Part shown: positions 1 through 9,186 of the stretch, one piece after another | Layout of the letters: every line of letters begins with the position of its first letter | Position numbering within the stretch: the stretch's first letter is position 1 | DNA from: Streptomyces umbrinus | Lineage (GTDB): Bacteria; Actinomycetota; Actinomycetes; Streptomycetales; Streptomycetaceae | Length of the DNA: 64,000 nucleotides | Direction: 5' to 3' | NCBI RefSeq assembly: GCF_030817415.1 | Contig: NZ_JAUSZI010000002.1 | Span: 8,556,001-8,620,000 of the forward strand | Program-made: the position numbers and the translations under genes | The notes under the pieces: generated by a model | Databases searched by the model: none | What the model was told of the DNA's origin: nothing | The model's input: only the letters and a program-made list of their open reading frames with translations

Positions 1-43
1 CCTCGCCGATGCGTGGCTTCCTGATCGACGAGGACGACAACTG
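1..43 (+). CDS. 3' end of an upstream gene (possibly divIVA)
   Basis: Only the last 13 sense codons and a TGA stop (41-43) are present; the frame ends in the acidic peptide GFLIDEDDN. It points toward ileS, is convergent with it, and is followed by a strong terminator. In Streptomyces the neighbour of ileS on this side is usually the polar-growth protein DivIVA, so that is the likely identity. This rests on gene order only, because no domain is visible. Confidence 0.4.
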
Positions 44-80
44 ACGGCCTCCCGTACGCCTTAGGCGTCGGCAGCGTTCA

Positions 81-120
81 GGGCGGAGCCCCGGATAACC
101 ATCCGGGGCTCCGCCCTTTT
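81..120 (+). terminator. Intrinsic terminator of the upstream gene
   Basis: A perfect 14-bp G/C-rich stem (arms 81-94 and 103-116) with an 8-nt loop is followed by TTTT at 117-120. It lies 37 nt after the stop codon of the partial upstream gene. Confidence 0.85.
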
Positions 121-207
121 GCGTGGGCGTCTGCGGCCCCTTCGCCTCCGCGCGTGGGCGTGCGTTCGTTCGGAGGACGCGGGCAGCTGTACGCGGGCAC
201 GCAACGC

Positions 208-252
208 CGAAGGCCCGGTCCCGCCAAGATCTTTGGCGGGACCGGGCCTTCG
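208..252 (-). terminator. Terminator hairpin of ileS
   Basis: A perfect 20-bp inverted repeat (208-227 and 233-252) with a 5-nt loop sits 9 nt beyond the ileS stop codon. There is no U-tract, which is common for Streptomyces terminators. It can also stop reading from the opposite strand, so the two convergent genes are insulated by two separate hairpins. Confidence 0.8.
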
Positions 253-261
253 AGGCTGTCG

Positions 262-3200
262 CTACGCCTTGCGGAGGCGGAACGTCAGCGACAGGGACTC
301 GTCCGTGAACGGGGCGCCGTACGTGTCGTCCGTCTCACCCTGGCCGCTGTGCTCATTCAAGAAGGCCGTGGCGAGGACCTCGTCGGCGATGAGGGCGGAG
401 TGCTCGGAGAGCGCCGCGATCACCTTCGGGTCCGTGGACGTCCAGCGCAGGGCGATCCGGTCGGCCACGTCCAGGCCGCTGTTCTTGCGGGCCTCCTGGA
501 TCAGGCGGATCGCGTCACGGGCCAGGCCGGCCTGACGCAGTTCCTCGGTGATCTCCAGGTCCAGGGCGACCGTCGCACCGGAGTCCGAGGCGACGGACCA
601 GCCCTCGCGCGGGGTCTCCGTGATGATCACCTCGTCCGGGGCGAGCGTGATGGTCTCGCCGTCGACCTCCACCGACGCCGTGCCCTCGCGCAGGGCCAGG
701 GACAGCGCGGCCGCGTCGGCCTCGGCGACGGCCTTGGCCACCGCCTGGACGCCCTTGCCGAACCGCTTGCCCAGCGCGCGGAAGTTGGCCTTGGCGGTCG
801 TGTCGACCAGCGAGCCGCCCACCTCGGAGAGCGAGGCCAGCGAGCTCACGTTCAGCTCCTCCGTGATCTGCGCGTGCAGTTCACGGTCGAGGGACCCGAA
901 CCCGGTCGCTGCCACCAGCGCGCGGGACAGCGGCTGACGCGTCTTCACACCCGACTCCGCGCGCGTGGCACGGCCCAGCTCCACGAGACGGCGTACGAGC
1001 ACCATCTGCATGGACAGCTCCGGGTCGATGACGGACAGGTCCGCCTCCGGCCAGGACGTCAGGTGTACGGACTCGGGGGCGCCCGGCGTCACGGGCACCA
1101 CCAGGTCCTGCCAGACCCGCTCGGTGATGAACGGGGTCAGCGGGGCCATCAGGCGCGTGACCGTCTCGACGACCTCGTGCAGGGTGCGCAGCGCAGCCTT
1201 GTCGCCCTGCCAGAAGCGGCGACGCGAGCGGCGTACGTACCAGTTGGACAGGTCGTCGACGAACGCCGAGAGGAGCTTGCCGGCGCGCTGGGTGTCGTAC
1301 GCCTCCAGAGCCTGCGTCACCTGGTCGGTGAGCGCGTGGAGTTCGGAGAGGAGCCAGCGGTCGAGAACGGGCCTCTCCGCCGGGGCCGGATCGGCCTCGC
1401 TGGGCGCCCAGTTGGACGTGCGGGCGTACAGGGCCTGGAAGGCGACCGTGTTCCAGTACGTGAGGAGCGTCTTGCGGACGACCTCCTGGATGGTGCCGTG
1501 GCCGACGCGGCGGGCCGCCCAGGGGGAGCCGCCGGCCGCCATGAACCAACGGACCGCGTCCGCGCCGTGCTGGTCCATCAGCGGGATCGGCTGCAGGATG
1601 TTGCCCAGGTGCTTGGACATCTTGCGGCCGTCCTCGGCGAGGATGTGGCCCAGGCACACCACGTTCTCGTACGACGACTTGTCGAAGACGAGCGTGCCGA
1701 CCGCCATCAGCGTGTAGAACCAGCCGCGGGTCTGGTCGATGGCCTCGCTGATGAACTGCGCCGGGTAGCGGGACTCGAAGAGCTCCTTGTTCTTGTACGG
1801 GTAGCCCCACTGCGCGAACGGCATCGAACCCGAGTCGTACCAGGCGTCGATGACCTCCGGCACGCGCGTGGCCGTCTTCTCGCACTGGGGGCAGGCGAAG
1901 GTGACCTCGTCGATGAACGGGCGGTGCGGGTCGAGGTCCGACTGGTCCGTGCCCGTCAGCTCGGAGAGCTCGGCGCGGGAGCCGACGACCGTGAGGTGGT
2001 CGTCCTCGCAGCGCCAGATCGGCAGCGGGGTGCCCCAGTAGCGGTTGCGGGACAGCGCCCAGTCGATGTTGTTGTTCAGCCAGTCGCCGTACCGGCCGGT
2101 CTTGACCGAGTCCGGGTACCAGTTGGTCTTCTCGTTCTCCTGGAGGAGGCGGTCCTTGATGGCCGTGGTGCGGATGTACCAGGACGGCTGCGCGTAGTAG
2201 AGGAGCGCGGTGTGGCAGCGCCAGCAGTGCGGGTAGCTGTGCTCGTACGGGATGTGCTTGAAGAGCAGGCCGCGCTGCTGGAGGTCCTCGGTGAGCTTCT
2301 CGTCGGCCTTCTTGAAGAAGACGCCGCCGACCAGGGGGACGTTCTCCTCGAACGTGCCGTCGGGGCGGACCGGGTTCACCACGGGCAGGCCGTACTCGCG
2401 GCAGACCTTGAGGTCTTCCTCACCGAAGGCGGGGGACTGGTGAACCAGACCCGTGCCGTCCTCGGTCGTGACGTACTCCGCGTTCACCACGTAGTGGGCG
2501 GGCTCGTCCTTCGGGAACTCGACCAGCTCGAACGGACGTTGGTACGTCCAGCGCTCCATCTCGGTGCCCGCGAAGGACTGGCCGGTGGTCTCCCAGCCCT
2601 CGCCGAGTGCCTTCTCGACGAGCGGCTCGGCGACGACGAGCTTCTCCTCGCCGTTCGTCGCGACGACGTAGGTGACCTCGGGGTGGGCGGCGACCGCGGT
2701 GTTGGACACCAGGGTCCACGGGGTCGTCGTCCACACCAGGAGCGCGGCCTCGCCCGCGAGGGGACCGGAGGTGAGCGGGAAACGGACGAACACCGAGGGG
2801 TCGACGACCGTCTCGTAGCCCTGCGCCAGCTCGTGGTCGGAGAGGCCCGTGCCGCAGCGCGGGCACCAGGGGGCGACGCGGTGGTCCTGGACCAGCAGGC
2901 CCTTGTTGAAGATCTCCTTGAGCGACCACCACACGGACTCGATGTACTCGGGGTCCATCGTGCGGTACGGGTCGTTCAGGTCGGTCCAGTAACCCATGCG
3001 GGTCGTGAGCTCTTCGAAGGCGTCGGTGTGGCGGGTCACGGACTCGCGGCACTTGGCGTTGAACTCGGCGATGCCGTACGCCTCGATGTCCTTCTTGCCG
3101 GTGAAGCCGAGCTCCTTCTCGACCGCCAGCTCCACGGGGAGGCCGTGGCAGTCCCAGCCGGCCTTGCGGGCCACGTGGTAGCCGCGCATGGTGCGGAAGC

Positions 3201-3435
3201 GCGGGAAGACGTCCTTGAAGACGCGCGCCTCGATGTGGTGGGCACCGGGCATGCCGTTGGCCGTGGGCGGGCCCTCGTAGAACACCCACTCCGGGCGGCC
3301 CTCGGACTGCTCCAGGGTCTTGGCGAAGATCTTCTGCTCGCGCCAGAAGTCGAGCACGGCGTGCTCGAGGGCGGACAGGTCGACCTGGGCGGGCACCTGG
3401 CGGTACTGCGGCTGTGTACTCGGCTGCGTATTCAA
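262..3435 (-). CDS. ileS: Isoleucyl-tRNA synthetase, IleRS2-like, with swapped HIGH motif
   Basis: Class Ia synthetase that charges tRNA-Ile in the cytoplasm. The protein is 1057 aa, the usual length. The start chosen is TTG at 3435 because GGAGGA lies 6 nt upstream; a longer frame from 3495 would run into the regulatory leader. The ATP-site signature, normally HIGH, reads G-A-H-H at residues 64-67 (genomic 3235-3246). The KMSKS-type loop is KMSKH near residue 605. A CP1 editing domain, anticodon-binding domain and a long actinobacterial/eukaryal-type C-terminus follow. The GXHH arrangement is known from a mupirocin hyper-resistant class of IleRS2. Expression is probably controlled by the T-box leader immediately upstream. 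The gene stands alone on the minus strand. Confidence 0.97.
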   Translation of the reverse strand: MNTQPSTQPQYRQVPAQVDLSALEHAVLDFWREQKIFAKTLEQSEGRPEWVFYEGPPTANGMPGAHHIEARVFKDVFPRFRTMRGYHVARKAGWDCHGLPVELAVEKELGFTGKKDIEAYGIAEFNAKCRESVTRHTDAFEELTTRMGYWTDLNDPYRTMDPEYIESVWWSLKEIFNKGLLVQDHRVAPWCPRCGTGLSDHELAQGYETVVDPSVFVRFPLTSGPLAGEAALLVWTTTPWTLVSNTAVAAHPEVTYVVATNGEEKLVVAEPLVEKALGEGWETTGQSFAGTEMERWTYQRPFELVEFPKDEPAHYVVNAEYVTTEDGTGLVHQSPAFGEEDLKVCREYGLPVVNPVRPDGTFEENVPLVGGVFFKKADEKLTEDLQQRGLLFKHIPYEHSYPHCWRCHTALLYYAQPSWYIRTTAIKDRLLQENEKTNWYPDSVKTGRYGDWLNNNIDWALSRNRYWGTPLPIWRCEDDHLTVVGSRAELSELTGTDQSDLDPHRPFIDEVTFACPQCEKTATRVPEVIDAWYDSGSMPFAQWGYPYKNKELFESRYPAQFISEAIDQTRGWFYTLMAVGTLVFDKSSYENVVCLGHILAEDGRKMSKHLGNILQPIPLMDQHGADAVRWFMAAGGSPWAARRVGHGTIQEVVRKTLLTYWNTVAFQALYARTSNWAPSEADPAPAERPVLDRWLLSELHALTDQVTQALEAYDTQRAGKLLSAFVDDLSNWYVRRSRRRFWQGDKAALRTLHEVVETVTRLMAPLTPFITERVWQDLVVPVTPGAPESVHLTSWPEADLSVIDPELSMQMVLVRRLVELGRATRAESGVKTRQPLSRALVAATGFGSLDRELHAQITEELNVSSLASLSEVGGSLVDTTAKANFRALGKRFGKGVQAVAKAVAEADAAALSLALREGTASVEVDGETITLAPDEVIITETPREGWSVASDSGATVALDLEITEELRQAGLARDAIRLIQEARKNSGLDVADRIALRWTSTDPKVIAALSEHSALIADEVLATAFLNEHSGQGETDDTYGAPFTDESLSLTFRLRKA

Positions 3436-3439
3436 CGAG

Positions 3440-3690
3440 CTTCCTCCGGCGGACTTTCTGCCTTCCGTCCGGAGGGACGAGAGCTGTGTTGTCACCTACG
3501 CCGTGTGCGGCGCGCTCCCGCGGTACCACCCTCCTTGGCTCTCCGCCGCTTCCTGCGCGCCGGTGAGCCCCCTCATTGGGGTCGCGATGCCGGGTCTACC
3601 GGCCGCTGCCTTTCGTGCCTCTCGGCTGCGGCTTTCTTCCGGCGGCTCCGGGGTGATCTTCACGTCGCGCCGGCCCCCGGGCTCGCACCG
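3440..3690 (-). promoter_or_regulatory. T-box riboswitch leader of ileS (translational type)
   Basis: Read on the minus strand, the leader contains the canonical T-box sequence AGGGTGGTACCGCG (3519-3532), whose TGGT pairs with the NCCA end of uncharged tRNA. A candidate specifier ATC, the Ile codon, lies further 5' at 3655-3657. Next to the start codon, CCTCCGG (3469-3475) is exactly complementary to the Shine-Dalgarno region CCGGAGG (3443-3449). A sequestrator hairpin would therefore hide the ribosome site, pointing to control of translation rather than termination, as known for actinobacterial ileS T-boxes. The 5' boundary is approximate. Confidence 0.85.
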
Positions 3691-4057
3691 TCCCCGGGTC
3701 GCTCCTGGCTGCGTACGCCGCTACTCGTCCCCATCCACGCTTCTCGCTCCGCCCAGTGTACGGCGCCGGGCGGACAGCGGCCGACCGGTTTTCCCGGGCC
3801 CGTGGGCGAGGGGTGGCGGGGCGCCGGGGAGGCGTGCGGACTGACCCGAATGCCGAGGCGGCCGTGTTCGCATCCCGGGACGGCCGACTCGGCGGATTAC
3901 CCGGCGGGGAGCTGGGCACAACGCTTGCAGGCTCGCCGCGCGGTACGGGCGGGGCGGGCGAATCGGGCGGCGTGCCCCGTTGCCGCGGGACTCAAGTCGA
4001 TTTATCGTCCCAGCACGATTCGCGAGCAAGATCACAATATGTGAAGGGGCCGCGGCC
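3691..4057. other. Divergent intergenic region, no further feature
   Basis: This region lies between the ileS leader and the DksA-like gene and must hold both promoters. I see no clear -35/-10 pair, ORF with a ribosome site, or hairpin apart from the GAAGGGG Shine-Dalgarno sequence at 4043-4049 that serves the gene at 4058. Confidence 0.5.
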
Positions 4058-5083
4058 ATGGTGGCGAAGAAGACCGCCGTACAGCAGTCGGCATCCGGCA
4101 GATCCATGGGGGCGGAGCGTTCCGAGAAGGGCGCGGCGAAGCAGGGCGAGGCCAAGAAGACGGTCGGCGGCACGAAGACGGCCGGCAGGAAAACGGCCAC
4201 CAGGAAAGCTGCCGCCAAGAAGTCGGTCACTACGAAAGTCGCCACCAAGGAGTCGGCCACCAAGAAAGTGGCTGCTTCGAAGAGGGCCGGTGCGGGGGCG
4301 GCCGTCTCGAGGAAGACGGTCGCGGCAGCGACCTCCACGGAGGGGGCGGTCGCCGAAACGGCCGCTACGAAGAGGGCCGGTACCAAGAAGGCCTCCACCA
4401 AGAAGGCGGCTGCCAAGGCGGTTCCTGCGAAGAAGGCCGCCAAGAGGAGTGCCGCCGGCAAGGGGGCGGGCGAGGCGGGCGTCTCCGCCGCCGAGCCCTC
4501 GCAGAAGGCGGGCAGGAAGGGCACACGTACGGCCAAGAAGGCGGTCGCTACCGCGGCCGAGGGTGCGGCGGAGGCCGCGAAGACGACGGGAGCCACGACG
4601 GTGGTAGCGAAGAAGACTCCTGGCACGGCCACGGCGGCGAAGAAGACCACCGCGGTCCCCAAGGCGCGGATCGCCGCGGCGGAGCCCGGCGAGCTCGCGG
4701 TACGCCCCGGTGAGAACCCCTGGACCCCCGAGGAGGTCGCGGAGGCACGCACGGGGCTGATGTCGGAGGCCCTGCGGCTGCGCGCCGAGATCACGCACTC
4801 CGAGGAATCCCTGGCGGGTCTGATGCGTGACTCCGGGGACGGCGCGGGCGACGACCAGGCCGACACCGGTACCAAGAACATCACGCGCGAGAGCGAGATG
4901 GCGCTCGCGGCCAACGCCAGGGAGATGCTGGAGCAGGACGAGCGCGCCCTCGAACGCCTGGACGCGGGCACCTACGGGCTCTGCGAGAGCTGTGGCAACC
5001 CCATCGGGAAGGCCCGTATGCAGGCCTTCCCGCGTGCCACCCTGTGCGTCGAGTGCAAGCAGAAGCAGGAGCGCCGTTACTGA
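4058..5083 (+). CDS. Lys/Ala-rich protein with C-terminal DksA/TraR zinc finger
   Basis: Protein of 341 aa in two parts. Roughly the first 210 residues are low-complexity Lys/Ala/Thr, with many AKK, TKK and KKA repeats like the tail of histone H1 or of actinobacterial HU-type proteins, suggesting nonspecific nucleic-acid binding. The last 120 residues form a DksA/TraR domain: a helical hairpin, then a C4 zinc finger (CESCGNPIGKARMQAFPRAT followed by LCVEC). The family binds the RNA polymerase secondary channel or acts as a general regulator. Start ATG 4058 is chosen for the GAAGGGG site 8 nt upstream; an in-frame ATG at 3980 lacks one. It precedes lspA by 110 nt. Whether it binds polymerase is inference. 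Confidence 0.85.
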   Translation: MVAKKTAVQQSASGRSMGAERSEKGAAKQGEAKKTVGGTKTAGRKTATRKAAAKKSVTTKVATKESATKKVAASKRAGAGAAVSRKTVAAATSTEGAVAETAATKRAGTKKASTKKAAAKAVPAKKAAKRSAAGKGAGEAGVSAAEPSQKAGRKGTRTAKKAVATAAEGAAEAAKTTGATTVVAKKTPGTATAAKKTTAVPKARIAAAEPGELAVRPGENPWTPEEVAEARTGLMSEALRLRAEITHSEESLAGLMRDSGDGAGDDQADTGTKNITRESEMALAANAREMLEQDERALERLDAGTYGLCESCGNPIGKARMQAFPRATLCVECKQKQERRY

Positions 5084-5193
5084 TCGGCCAATGATCCGAT
5101 ACTGATCGGCCCGGTGCGCCTCCTGAGCACATGGGCGCGGTGGGCCGTGCCGTACTCTCGTCCTCAGTCAGGCACCTAGGTTGAGGGACTCAC

Positions 5194-5868
5194 GTGGCAG
5201 AGGCGGAGCGGATCATCGGTACGCCGGATATCCCGGAGGCGGCTGGCGCCGAGCCGGAGCAGACCGACCAGAGCGCGGCGGCGGGCGAGCGGTCCGATGC
5301 CCAGGGGGCGCAGGACCCGGCCGGGAGCCAGGGCTCCGACTCCGGTTCCGAGGAAGCGGCGGCCCCGGCCGAGCCCTCCAGGGGCAGGCGCCGGATCGCC
5401 GTGCTGTTCACGGTCGCCGTCCTCGCGTACGCGCTGGACCTGATCAGCAAGATGATCGTGGTCGCGAAGCTGGAGCACCACGAGCCGATCGAGATCATCG
5501 GGGACTGGCTGAGGTTCGAGGCGATCCGCAACGCGGGCGCGGCCTTCGGTATCGGCGAGGCCTTCACCGTCATCTTCACGGTGATCGCCGCGGCCGTGAT
5601 CGTGGTGATCGCCCGGCTCGCCCGCAAGCTCTACAGCCTTCCCTGGGCGATCGCGCTCGGCCTGCTGCTCGGCGGTGCGCTCGGCAACCTCACCGACCGG
5701 ATCTTCCGTGCGCCGGGCGTCTTCGAGGGCGCGGTCGTCGACTTCATCGCGCCCAAGCACTTCGCGGTCTTCAACCTCGCCGACTCCGCGATCGTCTGCG
5801 GCGGCATCCTGATCGTGCTGCTGTCCTTCCGCGGGCTCGACCCGGACGGCACCGTCCACAAGGACTGA
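5194..5868 (+). CDS. lspA: Lipoprotein signal peptidase II
   Basis: Membrane aspartyl protease that cleaves the signal peptide of diacylglyceryl-modified prolipoproteins, one step after Lgt (also encoded here, at 45855). The protein is 224 aa, longer than the usual 160-170 because of a 65-residue acidic, Ala/Glu-rich cytoplasmic N-terminus. Four membrane segments follow. Family signatures are present: [18 protein letters not shown] (first catalytic Asp region) and FNLADSAI (second catalytic Asp). Start is GTG 5194 with GAGGG upstream. It heads an lspA-rluD-GNAT run. Confidence 0.95.
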   Translation: MAEAERIIGTPDIPEAAGAEPEQTDQSAAAGERSDAQGAQDPAGSQGSDSGSEEAAAPAEPSRGRRRIAVLFTVAVLAYALDLISKMIVVAKLEHHEPIEIIGDWLRFEAIRNAGAAFGIGEAFTVIFTVIAAAVIVVIARLARKLYSLPWAIALGLLLGGALGNLTDRIFRAPGVFEGAVVDFIAPKHFAVFNLADSAIVCGGILIVLLSFRGLDPDGTVHKD

Positions 5869-5949
5869 AGGCCGGCCCGCGGGGCTTTCGGGGGCACTGT
5901 TGTTCGGGCTCTGGTCAGGGGTGTCGGACCTGTCCGGCATACTCGACGG

Positions 5950-6894
5950 GTGAGCACCAGTCCCGAGATCCGTAACCTGCCCGTGCCCGACGGCCTGGAG
6001 GGCGAGCGTGTCGACGCCGCCATCTCCCGCATGTTCGGCTTCTCCCGCACGAAGGCCGCCGAGCTTGCCGCGGCGGGGAAGGTCACGGTCGACGGCTCGG
6101 TGGTCGGTAAGTCCGAGCGGGTCCACGGAGGCGCCTGGCTCGAGGTCGAGATGCCGCAGGCGCCCGCGCCCGTGCAGATCGTCGCCGAGCCCGTCGAGGG
6201 CATGGAGATCGTGCACGACGACGACGACGTGGTCGTGATCGTCAAGCCGGTCGGCGTCGCCGCGCATCCCAGCCCCGGCTGGTCGGGGCCGACCGTCATC
6301 GGCGGGCTCGCCGCCGCCGGATACCGGATCTCCACCTCGGGCGCCTCGGAGCGCCAGGGCATCGTGCACCGCCTGGACGTGGGCACCTCGGGCCTGATGG
6401 TGGTCGCCAAGTCGGAGTACGCGTACACGTCGCTGAAGCGCCAGTTCAAGGAGCGCACGGTCGACAAGCGTTACCACGCGCTCGTCCAGGGCCACCCGGA
6501 CCCGACCAGCGGCACGATCGACGCCCCCATCGGCCGGCACCCGAACCATGACTACAAGTGGGCGGTCACGGCCGAGGGCAAGCCCTCCGTGACGCACTAC
6601 GACCTGATCGAGGCGTTCCGCGCGGCCTCGCTGCTCGACATCAAGCTGGAGACCGGGCGCACGCACCAGATCCGCGTCCACATGTCGGCCCACCGGCACC
6701 CCTGCGTCGGTGACCTGACGTACGGCGCGGACCCGACGCTCGCCAAGCGGCTCGGGCTCACCCGGCAGTGGCTGCAGGCCGTGAAGCTCGGCTTCGAGCA
6801 CCCCGGGGACGGCCAGTGGGTCGAGTTCGAGAGCGGCTACGCCGAGGACCTGCAGCAGGCGCTGGACCGCGTCCGGGAGGAAAGCTACGCATGA
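5950..6894 (+). CDS. rluD: RluA/RluD-family rRNA pseudouridine synthase
   Basis: Converts specific uridines of 23S rRNA to pseudouridine. The protein is 314 aa. An N-terminal S4 RNA-binding domain (about residues 17-85) is followed by the catalytic domain with the signature [10 protein letters not shown] holding the nucleophilic Asp, and the downstream motif [12 protein letters not shown]. The start is GTG 5950. It sits 80 nt after lspA, a neighbour pair conserved in many bacteria. Its stop overlaps the next start (ATGA), indicating translational coupling. The exact target sites cannot be read from sequence. Confidence 0.93.
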   Translation: MSTSPEIRNLPVPDGLEGERVDAAISRMFGFSRTKAAELAAAGKVTVDGSVVGKSERVHGGAWLEVEMPQAPAPVQIVAEPVEGMEIVHDDDDVVVIVKPVGVAAHPSPGWSGPTVIGGLAAAGYRISTSGASERQGIVHRLDVGTSGLMVVAKSEYAYTSLKRQFKERTVDKRYHALVQGHPDPTSGTIDAPIGRHPNHDYKWAVTAEGKPSVTHYDLIEAFRAASLLDIKLETGRTHQIRVHMSAHRHPCVGDLTYGADPTLAKRLGLTRQWLQAVKLGFEHPGDGQWVEFESGYAEDLQQALDRVREESYA

Positions 6895-7361
6895 GCCCGT
6901 CGTCCTACGTGGTGCGCGTGGCCGAGGACCCCGCCGACCGTGAGGCCTGCTTCGCGGTGCGCAAGGAGGTCTTCGTCGTCGAGCAGGGGGTCCCTGAGGA
7001 CCTCGAGTACGACGCGTACGACGCCGATGCCGTGCATGTTCTCGCTGTGCGCGAGGACGGGCTGCCGTTCGGTGCGGGGCGGTTGCTGTACGGCGAGGTG
7101 GCGGCCGCCAAGACCGGTGGTGAGCCCGGTGTCGGGTCGCTGGGGCGGCTCGCCGTCCTCAAGGCCGCGCGTGGGCTCGGTGTCGGGGTCGCGCTCGTGC
7201 GGGGCATCGAGGACGCGGCACGCGCGCGTGGGCTGACGGCGGTGGATCTGCACGCGCAGACCCATGCGCTCGGGTTTTATGAGCGGTTGGGGTATGTGGC
7301 TTACGGGCCGGAGTTCTTCGATGCGGGGATATCGCATCTGGCGATGCGACGGAGTCTTTAG
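6891..7361 (+). CDS. GNAT-family N-acetyltransferase
   Basis: Acetyl-CoA-dependent acetyltransferase of 156 aa with one GNAT fold. The N-terminus resembles the ElaA/YjcF group ([13 protein letters not shown]), and the acetyl-CoA loop region is seen around [18 protein letters not shown], followed by [14 protein letters not shown]. The start ATG at 6891 overlaps the rluD stop by 4 nt, so it is probably cotranslated. An in-frame start at 6768 would overlap rluD deeply and is rejected. The substrate is unknown. Confidence 0.88.
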   Translation: MSPSSYVVRVAEDPADREACFAVRKEVFVVEQGVPEDLEYDAYDADAVHVLAVREDGLPFGAGRLLYGEVAAAKTGGEPGVGSLGRLAVLKAARGLGVGVALVRGIEDAARARGLTAVDLHAQTHALGFYERLGYVAYGPEFFDAGISHLAMRRSL

Positions 7362-7390
7362 GGCGGCAGAGGTTCCGGTTGCGATTCTGG

Positions 7391-7500
7391 CTGCGGGCCG
7401 GTGGGGGCTGGTCGCGCCCACGCGGCGGAGCCGCATATGTACGCAGCCCCGCGCCCCTAAAAGCAAAAGACTGCGCAGTTCCCCGCGCCCCTTATAGGGG
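7391..7500. repeat. Dispersed Streptomyces intergenic repeat, copy 1 (long form)
   Basis: A G/C-rich block beginning CTGCGGGCCGGTGGGGGCTG, with a middle section naming CGCGGCGGAGCCGC and ending in GCAGTTCCCCGCGCCCC. It lies just after the GNAT stop codon. Related copies occur at 21703, 24487 (inverted), 40196, 42508 and, inside an ORF, 53048. The rest of the gap to 7600 shows nothing else. Confidence 0.8.
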
Positions 7501-7599
7501 CGCGTCTGTTGCTCGGCGTTTGAAATGACGGGCGGGTTCAGTGGCACGCTTGGGGTCTGGTTGTTCTTGATCGTCTAGACCCAGTCCGGAGCGCTGACC

Positions 7600-9186
7600 G
7601 TGGATCAGTTGGCCCTGTTGTTCGTGATGTTGCTCGGGGCTGTGCTGAGCGTCCCGTTGGGGGACCGCCTCGGGCTTCCCTCCCCGGTGCTGATGACGCT
7701 GCTCGGTATCGTGCTGGCCGTCCTCGACTTCGTACCGAACGTGGATATTCCGCCCGAGCTGATTCTGCCCGCGCTGCTTCCACCGCTGCTGTACGCCGCC
7801 GTACGACGTACCTCCTGGCGGCAGTTCACGGCCAACAAACGGCCGATCTTCCTGCTCGCCGTGGCGCTGGTGTTCGTCACGACCGCCGTGGTGGCCGTGG
7901 TCGCCCACGCGATCGTGCCCGGGCTGCCGATCGCCGCCGCCGTGGCGCTCGGTGCGCTGGTGGCGCCGCCCGACCCGGTCGCGGCGACCGCCGTCGCGGG
8001 CAAGCTCGGGCTGCCGCGCCGGCTGGTGTCGATCCTGGAGGGCGAGGGGCTGTTCAACGACGTGACGGCCATCGTGCTGTACCACGTCGCCATCGCGGCC
8101 GCCGTCAGCGGCACCTTCTCGCTGCCGAGTGCCGCGCTCGACTTCCTGCTGTCCGCCGTCGTCGCCGTGGCGATGGGTTTCGGGCTCGGTTGGGGCACGA
8201 ACCGGCTGATGGACTACCTCGGGGACCCGACGCTGCAGATCGGGCTGACCCTGATCGTGCCGTACGCCTCGTACGTGCTGGCCGAGGAGCTGCACGGCTC
8301 CGGGGTGCTGGCGGTGCTCACCACGGCGTTGTTCCTGGCGGAGTACGCGAACGACGCCGACGACGTGATGACGAGGCTCGCCGGGCACACGTTCTGGGAC
8401 ATCGTCGACACGCTGGTCACCGGGGTGGCGTTCGGGCTCATCGGGCTCGAACTGCACAACGCGATCAGGACGGCGTCGGGGCGGTGGGAGGAGATGCTCG
8501 GGTGGGCCGCCGCGATCGTGGGGGTCGTCGTGTTCGTACGGCTGGCGTATCTGCTCCCCGCGACCTGGCTGACGAAGCGGTTGCACGCGAAGCGGGACCA
8601 CGACGAGGACATTCCGACGAGTTGGCGGGAGACCGTCGTCATGTGGTGGGCCGGGATGCGAGGAGTGGCCTCGGTCGCCCTCGCGTTGGCCATTCCGCTG
8701 GAGACGGACAGCGGGGCGCCGTTTCCCGACCGGGACGAGATGGTGTTCATCGCGTTCGGGGTGATCATGGCGACGCTCGTGGTGCAGGGGCTGAGTCTGC
8801 CGTGGCTGGTCCGGAAGCTGGGGGTACGGGCCGACACGGATCGGGAGCAGGAGTTCGAGAAGGCGCTGGCCCTGCGGGCGGCGAAGGCGGCGAAGCGGCG
8901 GCTGCGGGAGATCGAGGAGGTCGAGGAGCTGCCGGACGAGCTGTCCGAGCAGTTGCTGCGGCGGGCCTTCGACATCGGGTTCCGGATCAGTCCCGACATG
9001 GGGGAGGACGAGCGGCGGGAGGGGCACGAGCATCGGGTTCGGCGGATCAAGCGGGTTCGGCGGATTCAGGGGGAGATGTTGTCGGCGGCTCGGCATGAGG
9101 TGTTGGCCGCGCGGAGTGAGGTCGGGGCCGATCCTGAGGTGGTGGATCGGGTGTTGCGGCATCTGGATGTGCGGAGCCTTCGGTGA
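7600..9186 (+). CDS. CPA1-family Na+/H+ antiporter
   Basis: Secondary transporter exchanging Na+ (or K+) for protons at the cell membrane; 528 aa. The first 410 residues contain about 10-12 hydrophobic segments. The core signatures of the family are visible: GALVAPPDPVAATAVAG, EGEGLFNDVTAIVLY (ion-binding Asp) and a late RGVASVALALAIP-type helix. A soluble charged tail of about 110 residues rich in Arg/Glu follows, probably regulatory. The start is GTG 7600 with GGAG 9 nt upstream. It is a single gene between a repeat copy and the convergent MscS gene. Confidence 0.92.
   Translation: MDQLALLFVMLLGAVLSVPLGDRLGLPSPVLMTLLGIVLAVLDFVPNVDIPPELILPALLPPLLYAAVRRTSWRQFTANKRPIFLLAVALVFVTTAVVAVVAHAIVPGLPIAAAVALGALVAPPDPVAATAVAGKLGLPRRLVSILEGEGLFNDVTAIVLYHVAIAAAVSGTFSLPSAALDFLLSAVVAVAMGFGLGWGTNRLMDYLGDPTLQIGLTLIVPYASYVLAEELHGSGVLAVLTTALFLAEYANDADDVMTRLAGHTFWDIVDTLVTGVAFGLIGLELHNAIRTASGRWEEMLGWAAAIVGVVVFVRLAYLLPATWLTKRLHAKRDHDEDIPTSWRETVVMWWAGMRGVASVALALAIPLETDSGAPFPDRDEMVFIAFGVIMATLVVQGLSLPWLVRKLGVRADTDREQEFEKALALRAAKAAKRRLREIEEVEELPDELSEQLLRRAFDIGFRISPDMGEDERREGHEHRVRRIKRVRRIQGEMLSAARHEVLAARSEVGADPEVVDRVLRHLDVRSLR

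Noticed and set aside
154..4044. 1296-codon open frame opposite ileS
   Set aside because: It is the mirror of ileS codon bias in high-G/C DNA, encodes an Arg/Leu/Val/Gly-rich sequence without domains, and runs through the T-box leader.
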